From Alloscardovia omnicolens DSM 21503 (GTDB lineage: Bacteria > Actinomycetota > Actinomycetes > Actinomycetales > Bifidobacteriaceae): a DNA stretch of 64,000 nucleotides. Where the stretch lies: the NCBI RefSeq assembly GCF_000420505.1, contig NZ_ATVB01000002.1:1-64000 (forward strand), in the 5' to 3' direction. Below are positions 1 to 8,689 of the stretch, one piece after another (the first letter of the stretch is position 1; each line of letters starts with the position of its first letter). The translations under genes and the position numbers were made by a program. The notes under the pieces were generated by a model. It worked only from the letters and a program-made list of their open reading frames with translations, did not search any database and was not told the DNA's origin.

Positions 1-716
1 ACCTGGAAACGAAAAAAGCTGATACGTGTCTGTAAAATCTCATTGACACGTGTAAGTTCCCTGCTTCCTCTATGTAACCGTTTGAGTTCTTCTTAAAGCC
101 TGCCACGCCGATAAAGAAGGAAATACTTGAGCATCAGTCGCGCGACTCCATCCACGCAATGTTTCATGTGATACTCCAAGCAAAGAAACAAACTCGAATA
201 ACTGCCTTATTACCCGGTTCTATATTAGTTCTTGTTTTCTTCAAGAGAGTTCTACAGCACGAGTTCTAAAATTCTTGTGAATACCCTTTACCCTGATCCA
301 CAACCCCTATCATCCCCCCTAAAAAAAGAGAATCCACCAGAAACAAAAACCAACCCACATCACTCAACGAGCTAGCCCTGTGTTACCCAAACAGATTCAA
401 CAAATAACCACAAACAAAAACCGCTTACACAAAAAATCTGACACGCTCCGATGACTCGCCAAGTTTCTTGACCTTTGAACCAATAAATACACGTGCATCC
501 AAATCAAGAAAAACTACTACTAACCCCAGCAACACATTTTGGTCAATAAGCCTATCCTTACTCTGGTGCTTAGCGCGAATATAAACGAAAACAATACAGC
601 CATAGCATCTACCGTCTTATATTGTGAATGACTTTATGACATTCCCTCTCATCCGTCTATACATAAGAGCAATATCACGCTAATCTCTCTAACAGTAGAG
701 AATGGAGGAGAGATCC
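1..716. other. Gene-free upstream region
   Basis: No reading frame of gene length is seen on either strand before brnQ, and no tRNA fold or T-box/riboswitch signature was recognised. The stretch is AT-rich. A small inverted repeat, ACGTGTC (24-30) and GACACGT (45-51), could form a 7-bp hairpin with a 14-nt loop. The brnQ promoter must lie in the last 150 bases, but I cannot assign -35/-10 boxes with confidence. It may be a decayed region whose original content is no longer readable. Confidence 0.6.
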
Positions 717-2081
717 ATGAAAAAGAAATTAACAGGCAAAGAATCCATTATTGTGGCATCCATGCTGTTTGGGTTGTTCTTTGGTGCTGGAAATCTTATT
801 TTCCCCGTAAGTATGGGGCAGAAGGCCGGTTCGCATGTATGGCCCGCAATTATTGGTTTTTGTATTACTGGTGTAGGTTTGCCTCTGCTGGGTATTGTGG
901 CGCTATCTGTGTCGCAGCGAAAAAGTCTGTTCGATATGACCAGTTTGGTGGGGAAAGGTTTTGCATATTTCTTCACTCTTGCTTTGTATCTGACCATTGG
1001 CCCATTCTTTGCAATTCCTCGTACAGCTACAGTGTCGTTCCAAGTGGGCGTAGCTCCATTGCTTAAGCCAGAATTACGTAGTATAGCTCTTTTCATCTTC
1101 TCTGTTTTATTCTTTGTTGTTGTTCTCTTTTTCAGCTTAAAACCTTCGCGTATTTTGGACTGGGTAGGTAAAATTCTCAACCCGCTCTTTCTTGTTGTTT
1201 TATCTGTTCTGGTTATTACAGCTCTGATTCATCCGATGGGTAATATTGGAGCTGTTGCTGCTCATGAGGATTACGTTCATCAAGCCTTCTTTACTGGCTT
1301 TTTAGAAGGCTATAACACGATGGATGCGCTGGCATCTGTAGCTTTCGGTGTTATTCTTGTGGATGTTATTCGCGGCTTAGGAGTGAAGGAATCGAGAGAC
1401 GCGGCAGTTGCTTCTGTTAAGTCAGGTGTGATGGCTGGTTTCTTTATGGTTCTTATTTATGGTCTGCTTACTATTATTGGTGCGCAGTCTGGTGCTGTGC
1501 TTGGCGTGAGTGAGGATGGCGGTTCTGCTCTGTTTGCAATTGCTCAGCATTATTTCGGTACTGCAGGTGGTGTGCTCTTGGGAACGGTGATTACCTTAGC
1601 TTGCTTGAAGACGGCAATCGGCTTGATTACTTCAATCAGTACCACGTTTACGGAGATTTTCCCTCGTTTGGCGAATTACAACCTTTTTGCGATTATCTTT
1701 ACTCTTATTTCATTTGTGATTGCGAATGCTGGTTTGAACGCTATTATTACCTTATCTGTTCCGGTGCTTATGTTCCTGTATCCGCTGACGATTATGCTCA
1801 TGATTTTGTGTGTGCTCGGATCGAGTTTTGCTTTTCATAAGAGCGTGTTTGTTAGTGCGATGACTTTAACGACTATCTCTGCTGCTATTACATTTGTGAG
1901 TACTTTGACTAAGATTCTCGTTGGTTCAGTGCCGTGGTTAGCTCCTGTACATCATGCAGCTGCTACTATTGATTCTGCTCTGCCATTATCGGGGATAGGT
2001 ATGAGCTGGATTGTGCCAGCCGTGATAGGCATAATCATTGGCTATATCTATTATTTTGCTCGTGTTGCGCACACAAAATAG
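717..2081 (+). CDS. brnQ: Branched-chain amino acid transporter, LIVCS family
   Basis: This is a cytoplasmic-membrane importer of leucine, isoleucine and valine driven by a cation gradient. The 454-residue protein is almost wholly hydrophobic with about 12 predicted membrane segments. It carries the conserved N-terminal FGAGNLIFP block (from about residue 19) and IGPFFAIPRTA (about residue 100), both typical of BrnQ. The start at 717 is preferred over an in-frame ATG at 702 because GGAGGAG (704-710) sits 6 nt upstream of it. Length matches the family (about 430-460). The acetyltransferase gene follows 32 nt after the stop, so the two may be co-transcribed. Family assignment is secure; substrate range is inferred from the family. 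Confidence 0.93.
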   Translation: MKKKLTGKESIIVASMLFGLFFGAGNLIFPVSMGQKAGSHVWPAIIGFCITGVGLPLLGIVALSVSQRKSLFDMTSLVGKGFAYFFTLALYLTIGPFFAIPRTATVSFQVGVAPLLKPELRSIALFIFSVLFFVVVLFFSLKPSRILDWVGKILNPLFLVVLSVLVITALIHPMGNIGAVAAHEDYVHQAFFTGFLEGYNTMDALASVAFGVILVDVIRGLGVKESRDAAVASVKSGVMAGFFMVLIYGLLTIIGAQSGAVLGVSEDGGSALFAIAQHYFGTAGGVLLGTVITLACLKTAIGLITSISTTFTEIFPRLANYNLFAIIFTLISFVIANAGLNAIITLSVPVLMFLYPLTIMLMILCVLGSSFAFHKSVFVSAMTLTTISAAITFVSTLTKILVGSVPWLAPVHHAAATIDSALPLSGIGMSWIVPAVIGIIIGYIYYFARVAHTK

Positions 2082-2113
2082 TACTGTTGAATACTCAATG
2101 CGGAGGAGATGAT

Positions 2114-2740
2114 ATGAATCGGCATGACATGAATCAGAAAGAACGTATGCTCAAAGCTTTGCCATATATAGCGGATATGGATGGTTTAGATAGCGAGCGT
2201 TTGGAATGCAGGAAAAAACTGTATGAGTTTAATAATTTGCATCCTGATGATTTAGGTCGTATGAATGAGTTGTTATCCGATATTTTGGGAGCGGGCGGAG
2301 ATACCGTGTATATTGAAGCTCCATTCCGTTGCGATTACGGGTCAAATATCCGTGTGGGTAAGAACTTCTTCGCCAATTACAATCTGACCATACTTGATCC
2401 TGGTGAAGTAGTTATTGGCGATAACGTGATGATTGCTCCTAATGTATCTATTTACACAGCTGGTCATCCTCTGCATCCGGATAGCCGTAATTCAGGATAC
2501 GAATATGGTATTCCTATTACGGTTGGAAATAATGTATGGATAGGCGGAAGTGCAACAATTTTACCTGGCGTAACTATTGGAGACAACGCTGTTATTGCTG
2601 GCGGAGCTGTTGTAGTGAAAGATGTTCCAGCGTGGAGCGTTGTGGCTGGTAATCCTGCTCGCGTTATTCGTCAGATTACTGAAGAAGATCGCGATTACTT
2701 CTTTAAAAATCAACGTTTTGATGTAGAAGATTACCGTTAA
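2114..2740 (+). CDS. Sugar O-acetyltransferase (maltose/galactoside acetyltransferase family)
   Basis: It is an acetyl-CoA dependent transferase acting on the hydroxyl of a sugar, of the Maa/LacA group. The 208-residue protein has an N-terminal Mac domain (about residues 10-60, starting KERMLKALPYIADMD) and then a left-handed beta-helix of hexapeptide repeats (IGDNVMIAPNVSIYTAGHP, WIGGSATILPGVTIGDNAVI). The catalytic histidine is in TAGHPLHP and the family signature VVAGNPARVIR is near the end. The start at 2114 is chosen for CGGAGGAG at 2101; an upstream in-frame ATG at 2087 lacks a good site. It follows brnQ closely and ends before a strong hairpin. The physiological acceptor is unknown; detoxification of non-metabolised sugars is the usual proposal. 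Confidence 0.9.
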   Translation: MNRHDMNQKERMLKALPYIADMDGLDSERLECRKKLYEFNNLHPDDLGRMNELLSDILGAGGDTVYIEAPFRCDYGSNIRVGKNFFANYNLTILDPGEVVIGDNVMIAPNVSIYTAGHPLHPDSRNSGYEYGIPITVGNNVWIGGSATILPGVTIGDNAVIAGGAVVVKDVPAWSVVAGNPARVIRQITEEDRDYFFKNQRFDVEDYR

Positions 2741-2772
2741 GCGACGGTGTTCATTCTCAGCTCAACATGCTC

Positions 2773-2809
2773 AGGGGTTGTAGACTTAATGATGTCTACA
2801 ATCCCTTTT
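2773..2809 (+). terminator. Rho-independent terminator after acetyltransferase gene
   Basis: AGGGGTTGTAGAC (2773-2785) pairs with GTCTACAATCCCT (2794-2806), with one G-U pair and an 8-nt loop, and runs into TTTT. It lies only 20 nt before the aldo/keto reductase start, so it may attenuate rather than fully separate the two transcripts. Confidence 0.75.
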
Positions 2810-2828
2810 CCTATCAAGGAGGCTTAGA

Positions 2829-3671
2829 ATGGATTTTGTTACTCTTCACAATGGTGTACGTATGCCTCAACTTGGTTTTGGCGTGTATCAAACTCCGCCA
2901 GATGAAACTGAACGTTGTGTGCGTGAAGCACTCGAAGTGGGATACCGTCATATCGATACTGCTCAAGCCTATAACAATGAAGAAGGCGTGGGAGCAGCTA
3001 TAGCAGCAAGTGGTCTCAATCGTTCAGATATTTTCCTTACCTCAAAGGTATGGTTCTATAAAGATGGGTATCAGGCTGCAAAAGCGTCCATTGATGAATC
3101 ATTGCGTAAGATTGGTTCGGATTATATTGATTTAATGCTGGTACATCAGCCTTTTGGAGATTACTATTCCACGTATCGTGCTTTAGAAGAAGCCTATGAT
3201 GCTGGTAAATTACGTGCAATTGGCGTCTCTAATTTCTATCCTGATAGATTAATTGATTTAGCTCATTTTGCACGCATTGTGCCAATGGTTAATCAAGTAG
3301 AAACGCACGTTTTCTTCCAACAGCAAGAAGCACGACCGTTTATGGATGAACTTAATGTTATTCATGAATCTTGGGCACCTTTTGCTGAAGGCGCGAATAA
3401 TTTCTTTGATAATCCTACGTTGAAGGCTATTGCTGAAGAACACGGTAAAACTGTGGCTCAGGTGGCATTACGTTATCTGCTTCAACGTGGAGTAGTGGTT
3501 ATTCCTAAGTCCACTCATAAAGAACGTATGGAAGAGAATTTCCGCGTCTTTGACTTTGAACTAACCGATGCGAATATGACTTCTCTTGAAACTTTGGATA
3601 CTCATCACAGTCTGTTCCTAGATCATCGTGGTGCTCAAGATGTAAAACGTTTCGTAGGTTTTGCACGCTAA
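2829..3671 (+). CDS. Aldo/keto reductase (2,5-diketo-D-gluconate reductase-like)
   Basis: This cytosolic NADPH-dependent reductase of carbonyl compounds folds as a TIM barrel. At 280 residues it has the full family length. The catalytic tetrad is visible: Asp43 and Tyr48 in HIDTAQAYNNEEGVG, Lys73 in LTSKVWF, and His106 in LMLVHQPFGDYY. The cofactor-binding IPKSTHKERMEENF lies near residue 225. AAGGAGG at 2816 precedes the ATG. The following old-yellow-enzyme gene has its ribosome binding site overlapping this stop codon, so the pair is translationally linked. Substrate cannot be told from sequence. Confidence 0.93.
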   Translation: MDFVTLHNGVRMPQLGFGVYQTPPDETERCVREALEVGYRHIDTAQAYNNEEGVGAAIAASGLNRSDIFLTSKVWFYKDGYQAAKASIDESLRKIGSDYIDLMLVHQPFGDYYSTYRALEEAYDAGKLRAIGVSNFYPDRLIDLAHFARIVPMVNQVETHVFFQQQEARPFMDELNVIHESWAPFAEGANNFFDNPTLKAIAEEHGKTVAQVALRYLLQRGVVVIPKSTHKERMEENFRVFDFELTDANMTSLETLDTHHSLFLDHRGAQDVKRFVGFAR

Positions 3672-3681
3672 GGAGAAAACC

Positions 3682-4716
3682 GTGTCGCAACTACTCTCTG
3701 GCGTAACACTCGGTAATCTTACACTCAAAAATCGAGTGGTTATGCCTCCAATGTGCATGTATGCTGTAGAACGGGAAGATGGCATTGCTACGAACTTCCA
3801 TTTCGCTCACTATGGTGCACGTGCTATCGGAGGCGTTGGACTCATTATTGTTGAAGCAACTGCTGTAGAACCTGATGGTCGAATTACGAACAAAGATTTG
3901 GGCCTGTGGAACGAAGAGCAAAAAGAAGTCTTACATAAACTCACAACGAGTGTGCATGAACTTGGCTCTCAAGTTGCTATTCAGCTCAATCATGCGGGAC
4001 GTAAAGCTGTTGATGCGCGTATTGCTTATGCTCCAAGTCCGCTTGCTTTTAATGAGGATTCTGCTGTTCCTCACGAGATGAGCAGTGAGGATATTGAGCG
4101 TGTAAAACAAGCTTTTGTTGATGCAGCAATCCGCGCTCGCGATGCCAAATTCGATGCCATTGAGATACATGCGGCTCACGGGTATTTGTTAAGTGAGTTC
4201 TTAGAACCATTAACTAATCAGCGTAGCGATAATTATGGAGGTAGTTTAGAAAATCGTTATCGTTTACTTCATGAAATTGTATGTGCAATACGCGCAATTT
4301 TTGATGACTCGTTGTGGGTGCGGCTGTCTTTGAGTGCTTATGATGATACGGAACGCCAAAATAGTCGTGAGGACTGGCAGCAGATTGGTCGATGGTTAGA
4401 AGCCGATGGTGTGGATTGCATTGATGTATCCACAGGCGCAGTCACTCCTGCTCGTCCTAATATTCCTATGCGCCCTGGTTACCAGGTGCCGTTTACTATT
4501 TTGATGAAACAAGCAGTGAATATTCCTGTGACAGCTGTGGGTTTAATAGATTCTGCGCAGTTAGCTGAACATATTGTTTCATCAGGGCAAGCAGATCTTG
4601 TTGAAATAGGTCGTGGATTATTGCGTAACCCACAATGGGTAGCCGATGCAGCACGAGTTTTGCATGAAAAAGACTTTGCTGTATATAACGCATCATATGA
4701 ACGTGCTTACCATTAG
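3682..4716 (+). CDS. NADH:flavin oxidoreductase, old yellow enzyme family (YqjM/NamA-like)
   Basis: It is an FMN-dependent ene-reductase that reduces activated C=C bonds with NAD(P)H. The 344-residue protein shows the YqjM-type active site: MPPMCMYA with Cys25 and Tyr27, the FMN/substrate histidine pair in EIHAAHGYLLSEF (about residues 163-168), and the NQRSDNYGGSLENR block. The C-terminal VEIGRGLLRNPQW binds the FMN phosphate. GTG at 3682 is chosen over a TTG at 3661 because AAGGAG (3670-3675) is correctly spaced and overlaps the upstream stop codon. With the preceding aldo/keto reductase it forms a two-gene redox unit, perhaps for electrophile or aldehyde stress; that role is inference. Confidence 0.93.
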   Translation: MSQLLSGVTLGNLTLKNRVVMPPMCMYAVEREDGIATNFHFAHYGARAIGGVGLIIVEATAVEPDGRITNKDLGLWNEEQKEVLHKLTTSVHELGSQVAIQLNHAGRKAVDARIAYAPSPLAFNEDSAVPHEMSSEDIERVKQAFVDAAIRARDAKFDAIEIHAAHGYLLSEFLEPLTNQRSDNYGGSLENRYRLLHEIVCAIRAIFDDSLWVRLSLSAYDDTERQNSREDWQQIGRWLEADGVDCIDVSTGAVTPARPNIPMRPGYQVPFTILMKQAVNIPVTAVGLIDSAQLAEHIVSSGQADLVEIGRGLLRNPQWVADAARVLHEKDFAVYNASYERAYH

Positions 4717-4752
4717 AAGAGAAGCGACGGGGATACTCGTCGCTTCTCTTAT
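4717..4752 (+). terminator. Rho-independent terminator
   Basis: AAGAGAAGCGACG (4717-4729) and CGTCGCTTCTCTT (4738-4750) form a perfect 13-bp stem with an 8-nt loop, ending in a short T-rich tract. It closes the transcript of the two oxidoreductases. Confidence 0.85.
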
Positions 4753-4771
4753 TAGAGTAAAGTGAGCTTGT

Positions 4772-4777
4772 TAGAAT
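4772..4777 (+). promoter_or_regulatory. -10 box of a likely leaderless transcript
   Basis: TAGAAT ends 7 nt before the ATG at 4784 and no ribosome binding site is seen between them. A transcript starting at or next to the ATG would therefore be leaderless. No convincing -35 box is seen. Confidence 0.5.
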
Positions 4778-4783
4778 AGGCGC

Positions 4784-5413
4784 ATGATGAAAAAGCATGC
4801 CGTTTATCGAATTGTGCACATAGCAGTTCTCCTGCTTGTTATAGCACTGCTTTCAGCTGCTGTTTTTGCATGCTCAGTTCCGCGAAAAACAGCAGTAGGG
4901 CATAGCTATACTTTAGCCTCAGCCTCACAGTATGTACCGCGAGACGATGATGGAGATGTTAAAGATATACGTGTAGATGTTATTGCATCCACACGTGATG
5001 AAGGCAGTCAAGCACAGCGTATCGCCCGAAGTATCGAAAAATCAGGTATTCGCGCCACGTATCGAGCAGCTAAAAACGCACAGCAGCAAAGAGAGCAAGT
5101 GCGCAATGCAGTCAACTCATATGCGCGTCTTATAGTCATACCTCAAGATGCTTTTACTCAACACAGTAATACCTTATGGGAGAGCGAGCTATCTTATGTC
5201 CGCTCTAAAGGTGTGCCTGTAATCATTAATGCGAGCGCAAACATGCAGCTCATAGACCTCAATATTCCTTCTCAGTATTGGGCAGCGTATTGGGATGTTC
5301 GTGCATCGCAGTCTGAGGCAAATACCAGTATCTTTGAAGCAGTCATGTGTGTGGTAGAAGATAGACCTCATAACAGTACTCTGCTCACTCATATAAGCGC
5401 TCAGGAGGAATAG
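4784..5413 (+). CDS. Membrane-anchored protein resembling one lobe of a periplasmic binding protein
   Basis: I do not recognise a named family. The 209-residue product has a basic N-terminus, one hydrophobic segment (about residues 9-29) and then Cys30 in the sequence AVFAC, so it is either a lipoprotein with a non-standard lipobox or anchored by that helix. The rest is extracytoplasmic and hydrophilic. Its pattern (a beta strand IRVDVIAST, then an Arg/Gln-rich helix, ARLIVIPQDAF, then KGVPVIINA) resembles the N-terminal lobe of sugar-binding proteins, but the second lobe is missing. The ribosome binding site of the following P-type ATPase lies inside its last codons, so the two are coupled. 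A role in metal or ligand sensing for the pump is only a guess. Confidence 0.6.
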   Translation: MMKKHAVYRIVHIAVLLLVIALLSAAVFACSVPRKTAVGHSYTLASASQYVPRDDDGDVKDIRVDVIASTRDEGSQAQRIARSIEKSGIRATYRAAKNAQQQREQVRNAVNSYARLIVIPQDAFTQHSNTLWESELSYVRSKGVPVIINASANMQLIDLNIPSQYWAAYWDVRASQSEANTSIFEAVMCVVEDRPHNSTLLTHISAQEE

Positions 5414-5414
5414 T

Positions 5415-7817
5415 ATGGATTACCGTGCAGGGCTGACGCAATCTGAAGTGAACAAACGGATAGAACGCGGCGAAGTAAACCGCATGAAAACAACGACATC
5501 GCGCTCTATCGCCGATATTATACGCGCAAATATTTTTACTCTTTTTAACGGTATTATTCTTTCTGCCATGGTACTCGTCTTACTTACAGGCAGTTGGAAA
5601 GACGCTGTTTTTGGCGTAGTTATTATTATTAATACTGCTATCGGTGTTTTTACTGAAGTTAAATCTAAAATTACTCTCGATAAACTTTCTATTCTGGTTG
5701 CTGCACAGCATACGGTACGCAGAGATGGTCAGGATGTGCAGATTAATCATGACGAAATTGTGCTCGATGACATTGTGATGATTCAATCAGGAGATCAAGT
5801 TCCCGCTGACGGTGAAGTTATTGAAGATTATGGGGTAGAGCTTGACGAATCCATGCTTACCGGTGAATCACGCACAGTGAAGAAAAAGCAGGGAGATACC
5901 GTTTATTCCGGAGCAACAGTTGTATCAGGTTCAGCACTGATGCGCGTTACAGCAGTTGGGGAGAAATCTTATGCTGCTAAACTGACTCAAGAAGCGAAAG
6001 TATATAAGCGCACTCATTCCGATATAAACGATGGTATTAATAAAATTTTACGTTTTATGATTATTATCGTTGTGCCTTTATGCGCTCTCCTTATATGGTC
6101 ACAAATGCGTGTAATGGGCGGGTGGAATACGGCTATCGCTAACGGCTCATGGCGTGAAGCTGTGGTACAAGCGGTAGCGGGTATTGTGGGATTAATTCCC
6201 GAAGGTCTTGTCTTATTGACTTCTCTGAATTTCGCGCTTGCTGCTTTGCGTTTAGCGCGACAAAATACTCTTGTTCAAGAGCTTGATGCTGTTGAAACGC
6301 TTGCTCGTGTTGATGCGCTTAACCTCGATAAAACTGGAACAATAACCGATGGTGGTATTGCCTTAGATGAAATTCATATTCTTGAGCACGCAAGCTATAG
6401 TGAAAAACAGATTCGTGAAGCTTTATGGCATGTGAGCAATGAGGAACATCCTAATGCTACAGCTACAGCAATTCTGGAAGGTTTACGGAACAATCATGCT
6501 GAAAATCAGCAAGTGAAAGCCCGTGTACCGTTTTCCTCTGCTCGAAAATGGAGTAGCGCAGTTCTCGATAATGGTCAGCAATGGTTTGTAGGAGCACCAG
6601 AGATTATTATGTCTGCTCTCTCCAGCGTGGCAGACGGAATCCGCGAACATGTAAACAGTTTTGCCAATTCAGGGGCACGAGTGCTTGTTCTGGCTGCAGC
6701 AGATGGGGCAGTAGAGAGCGAAACTATTAATGCGAATGCTGTTATTCAAGCTCTTGTGGTGTGCTCAGAATCTGTTCGATCAGATGCTGCTGAAACTCTC
6801 GCATGGTTTAGGGAGCAGGGTGTGCGCGCTCGCGTTATTTCAGGCGATAATCCGCGTACTGTTGCTGCTATTGCTCAGAAAGTGAAGCTGACAGGAGATG
6901 CAGAACCTCGTTTTATTGATGCGCGAGACTTGCCGCAAACAGCCGAGGAAGTTGCTCAAGTTTTGGAAGACGTGGATGTTGTGGGTCGTGTGTTGCCAGA
7001 ACAAAAGAAGTTGATTGTTCAGGCTTTGCATTCCCAAGGTCATACAGTGGCTATGACAGGAGATGGGGTAAATGATGCTTTAGCTTTGAAAGAGGCTGAT
7101 TTAGGCATTGCTATGGGCAATGCTGCTCCTGCTACAAAAGCTGTGGCTCAGGTGATTTTAGTGGATTCACTGTTTTCTCATTTGCCGAGTGTGGTTGCAC
7201 GTGGTCGTCAAGTTATGGCGAATATGGAACGTGTTGCCAGCTTGTTCTTGGTAAAAACTACGTATTCTGCGATTATCTCTGTGGGAGTTGTGCTCTTAGC
7301 CTTGAACTTCCCATATTTGCCACGTCATATGACATATATTGGATGGTTTACTATTGGAACTCCAGCCTTCTTGCTTGCTCTTGCTCCTAATACACGACGC
7401 TATATTCCTGGATTCTTGCAACGTGTAATTTATACAGCAGTCCCAGCGGGACTAGTAACAGGTGTTAGTGTTCTTGCATCCACATTTTTTGTGCCGAAAA
7501 TTATGGGATGGAACAATGTTGCAGAACATATGACCCAATTGCGCACTATTAACGTATGCGTACTATTTGTTTTGGGTATTTTGATGCTTGCCTCTATTGC
7601 TCAGCCATTGACATCCTGGCGAGGATGGTTAGTTGCCTTCTTCGCTGTAGCAGGAGTAGTAGGAGCATGTATTCCGTTCGTCGCTCAATTCTTCGAGCTA
7701 CATCTGCCTACTGGACAGCTTATTCCCGTAACCGCTCTTGTGGTTGTGTGTGCAATAGGATTGTGGTTTGTTGTGTGTTATGTGACTGATCTCTTGTGGC
7801 GTGCTCGAGGGGAGTAA
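5415..7817 (+). CDS. ctpE: Cation-transporting P-type ATPase, CtpE-like
   Basis: This ATP-driven cation pump of the cytoplasmic membrane is closest in layout to mycobacterial CtpE, which is described as a calcium transporter. The 800-residue protein shows the actuator motif LTGES (148-152), the transmembrane IPEGL (261-265), the phosphorylated DKTGT (305-309), and the hinge MTGDGVNDALAL (547-558). Membrane segments come in the usual 2+2+6 arrangement. The IPEGL membrane motif and absence of N-terminal CxxC metal-binding domains argue against a copper or zinc P1B pump. AGGAGGAA (5404-5411) overlaps the end of the upstream gene, 1 nt before this ATG's spacer. Ion specificity is inferred from family only. 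Confidence 0.88.
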   Translation: MDYRAGLTQSEVNKRIERGEVNRMKTTTSRSIADIIRANIFTLFNGIILSAMVLVLLTGSWKDAVFGVVIIINTAIGVFTEVKSKITLDKLSILVAAQHTVRRDGQDVQINHDEIVLDDIVMIQSGDQVPADGEVIEDYGVELDESMLTGESRTVKKKQGDTVYSGATVVSGSALMRVTAVGEKSYAAKLTQEAKVYKRTHSDINDGINKILRFMIIIVVPLCALLIWSQMRVMGGWNTAIANGSWREAVVQAVAGIVGLIPEGLVLLTSLNFALAALRLARQNTLVQELDAVETLARVDALNLDKTGTITDGGIALDEIHILEHASYSEKQIREALWHVSNEEHPNATATAILEGLRNNHAENQQVKARVPFSSARKWSSAVLDNGQQWFVGAPEIIMSALSSVADGIREHVNSFANSGARVLVLAAADGAVESETINANAVIQALVVCSESVRSDAAETLAWFREQGVRARVISGDNPRTVAAIAQKVKLTGDAEPRFIDARDLPQTAEEVAQVLEDVDVVGRVLPEQKKLIVQALHSQGHTVAMTGDGVNDALALKEADLGIAMGNAAPATKAVAQVILVDSLFSHLPSVVARGRQVMANMERVASLFLVKTTYSAIISVGVVLLALNFPYLPRHMTYIGWFTIGTPAFLLALAPNTRRYIPGFLQRVIYTAVPAGLVTGVSVLASTFFVPKIMGWNNVAEHMTQLRTINVCVLFVLGILMLASIAQPLTSWRGWLVAFFAVAGVVGACIPFVAQFFELHLPTGQLIPVTALVVVCAIGLWFVVCYVTDLLWRARGE

Positions 7818-7848
7818 TATTCAGTACATTTGGGTTGCAGTAGAAAAA

Positions 7849-7883
7849 ATTGTGGGTATGCTCATTACGAGCATACCCACAAT
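7849..7883 (-). terminator. Bidirectional terminator between convergent genes
   Basis: ATTGTGGGTATGCTC (7849-7863) and GAGCATACCCACAAT (7869-7883) form a perfect 15-bp stem with a 5-nt loop. On the minus strand the stem is followed by a run of six U residues, so it is strongest for the Bax-inhibitor-like gene, but it also stops the ctpE transcript. Confidence 0.88.
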
Positions 7884-7897
7884 TGATGTAGTTACTT

Positions 7898-8650
7898 TTA
7901 GTCTCTGCTAGTGAGCAGGTTCAGCATGGAAATAAAGAAGTTAATGAAATCTAAATACAAGTTTAAAGCGCATAAAATAGAAACGCGCTTAATCATAACT
8001 TCATCACCTGCATATTGTGCAAATAGTGCTCGAGCAACCTGCGCATCATAAGCGGTAAAACCTGCAAAAATCAACAGAGTAATAGCACTCAAAAACATGG
8101 TGTTCACGCCTACGTTCATGAACATCATAATAATTTCCGCAACAATCAAAACGATTAAAGCAACCATTAAAATTGGTCCGAGCTTCAGCAAATTCATCTT
8201 TGTTGTCAACGCAAACATAGTCAGTGTAAAGAAGAAAGCCGCAGTTAATCCTAAAGCAAATACAATATTGCCGATGTTATACACGAAGAAGATATAGCTT
8301 AATGTAAAGCCCATCAAAGCTGCATAAGCGTAAAAAGCGATACGTGCAGTTGCAGGGTTCATGCGCAAAGCGCGAGCAGACAAGAAAATAACTACGCCAA
8401 TTTGAACCACAGCCAAAGCAATCAAACCAAAACGTCCCGTTGCTTGAATGAAATTAACATATATGCCGCTGGCTGCACTTGCAAAGGCTACAACAGCAGT
8501 TACAGCCAAACCAAAAGCCATCTCAGCGTAAGTGCGAGCTACAGACACGCGCTGAGCGCGTTCATCAGTAACAACAGACTGTACATCAACATATGGCTGT
8601 TCATAAGCATTTTGATCGGTGGAACGAGGTGTTCCCATATAATCCGTCAT
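7898..8650 (-). CDS. Bax inhibitor-1/YccA family membrane protein
   Basis: It belongs to the BI-1 (TMBIM/YetJ) family, whose bacterial members include a pH-sensitive calcium leak channel. The 250-residue protein has an acidic N-terminal cytosolic segment of about 40 residues and then seven hydrophobic helices. Conserved family features include the segment TYAEMAFGLAVTAVVAF early on and GFTAYDAQ with the acidic residue in helix 6. AAGGAG lies 7 nt upstream of the ATG. The alarmone synthetase gene is 39 nt upstream on the same strand, so the two may share a transcript. A link between this putative Ca leak and the CtpE-type pump in the convergent operon is attractive but unproven. Confidence 0.88.
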   Translation of the reverse strand: MTDYMGTPRSTDQNAYEQPYVDVQSVVTDERAQRVSVARTYAEMAFGLAVTAVVAFASAASGIYVNFIQATGRFGLIALAVVQIGVVIFLSARALRMNPATARIAFYAYAALMGFTLSYIFFVYNIGNIVFALGLTAAFFFTLTMFALTTKMNLLKLGPILMVALIVLIVAEIIMMFMNVGVNTMFLSAITLLIFAGFTAYDAQVARALFAQYAGDEVMIKRVSILCALNLYLDFINFFISMLNLLTSRD

Positions 8651-8689
8651 CAGATCTCCTTAAAACAAAACGTGTTTATATTCTAACGG

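Noticed and set aside
1-716. T-box or amino-acid riboswitch upstream of brnQ
   Set aside because: No T-box core sequence or recognisable leader-terminator pair was found.
689-1180. A 163-codon minus-strand frame overlapping brnQ
   Set aside because: Runs opposite a clear transporter gene with no ribosome binding site or family resemblance.
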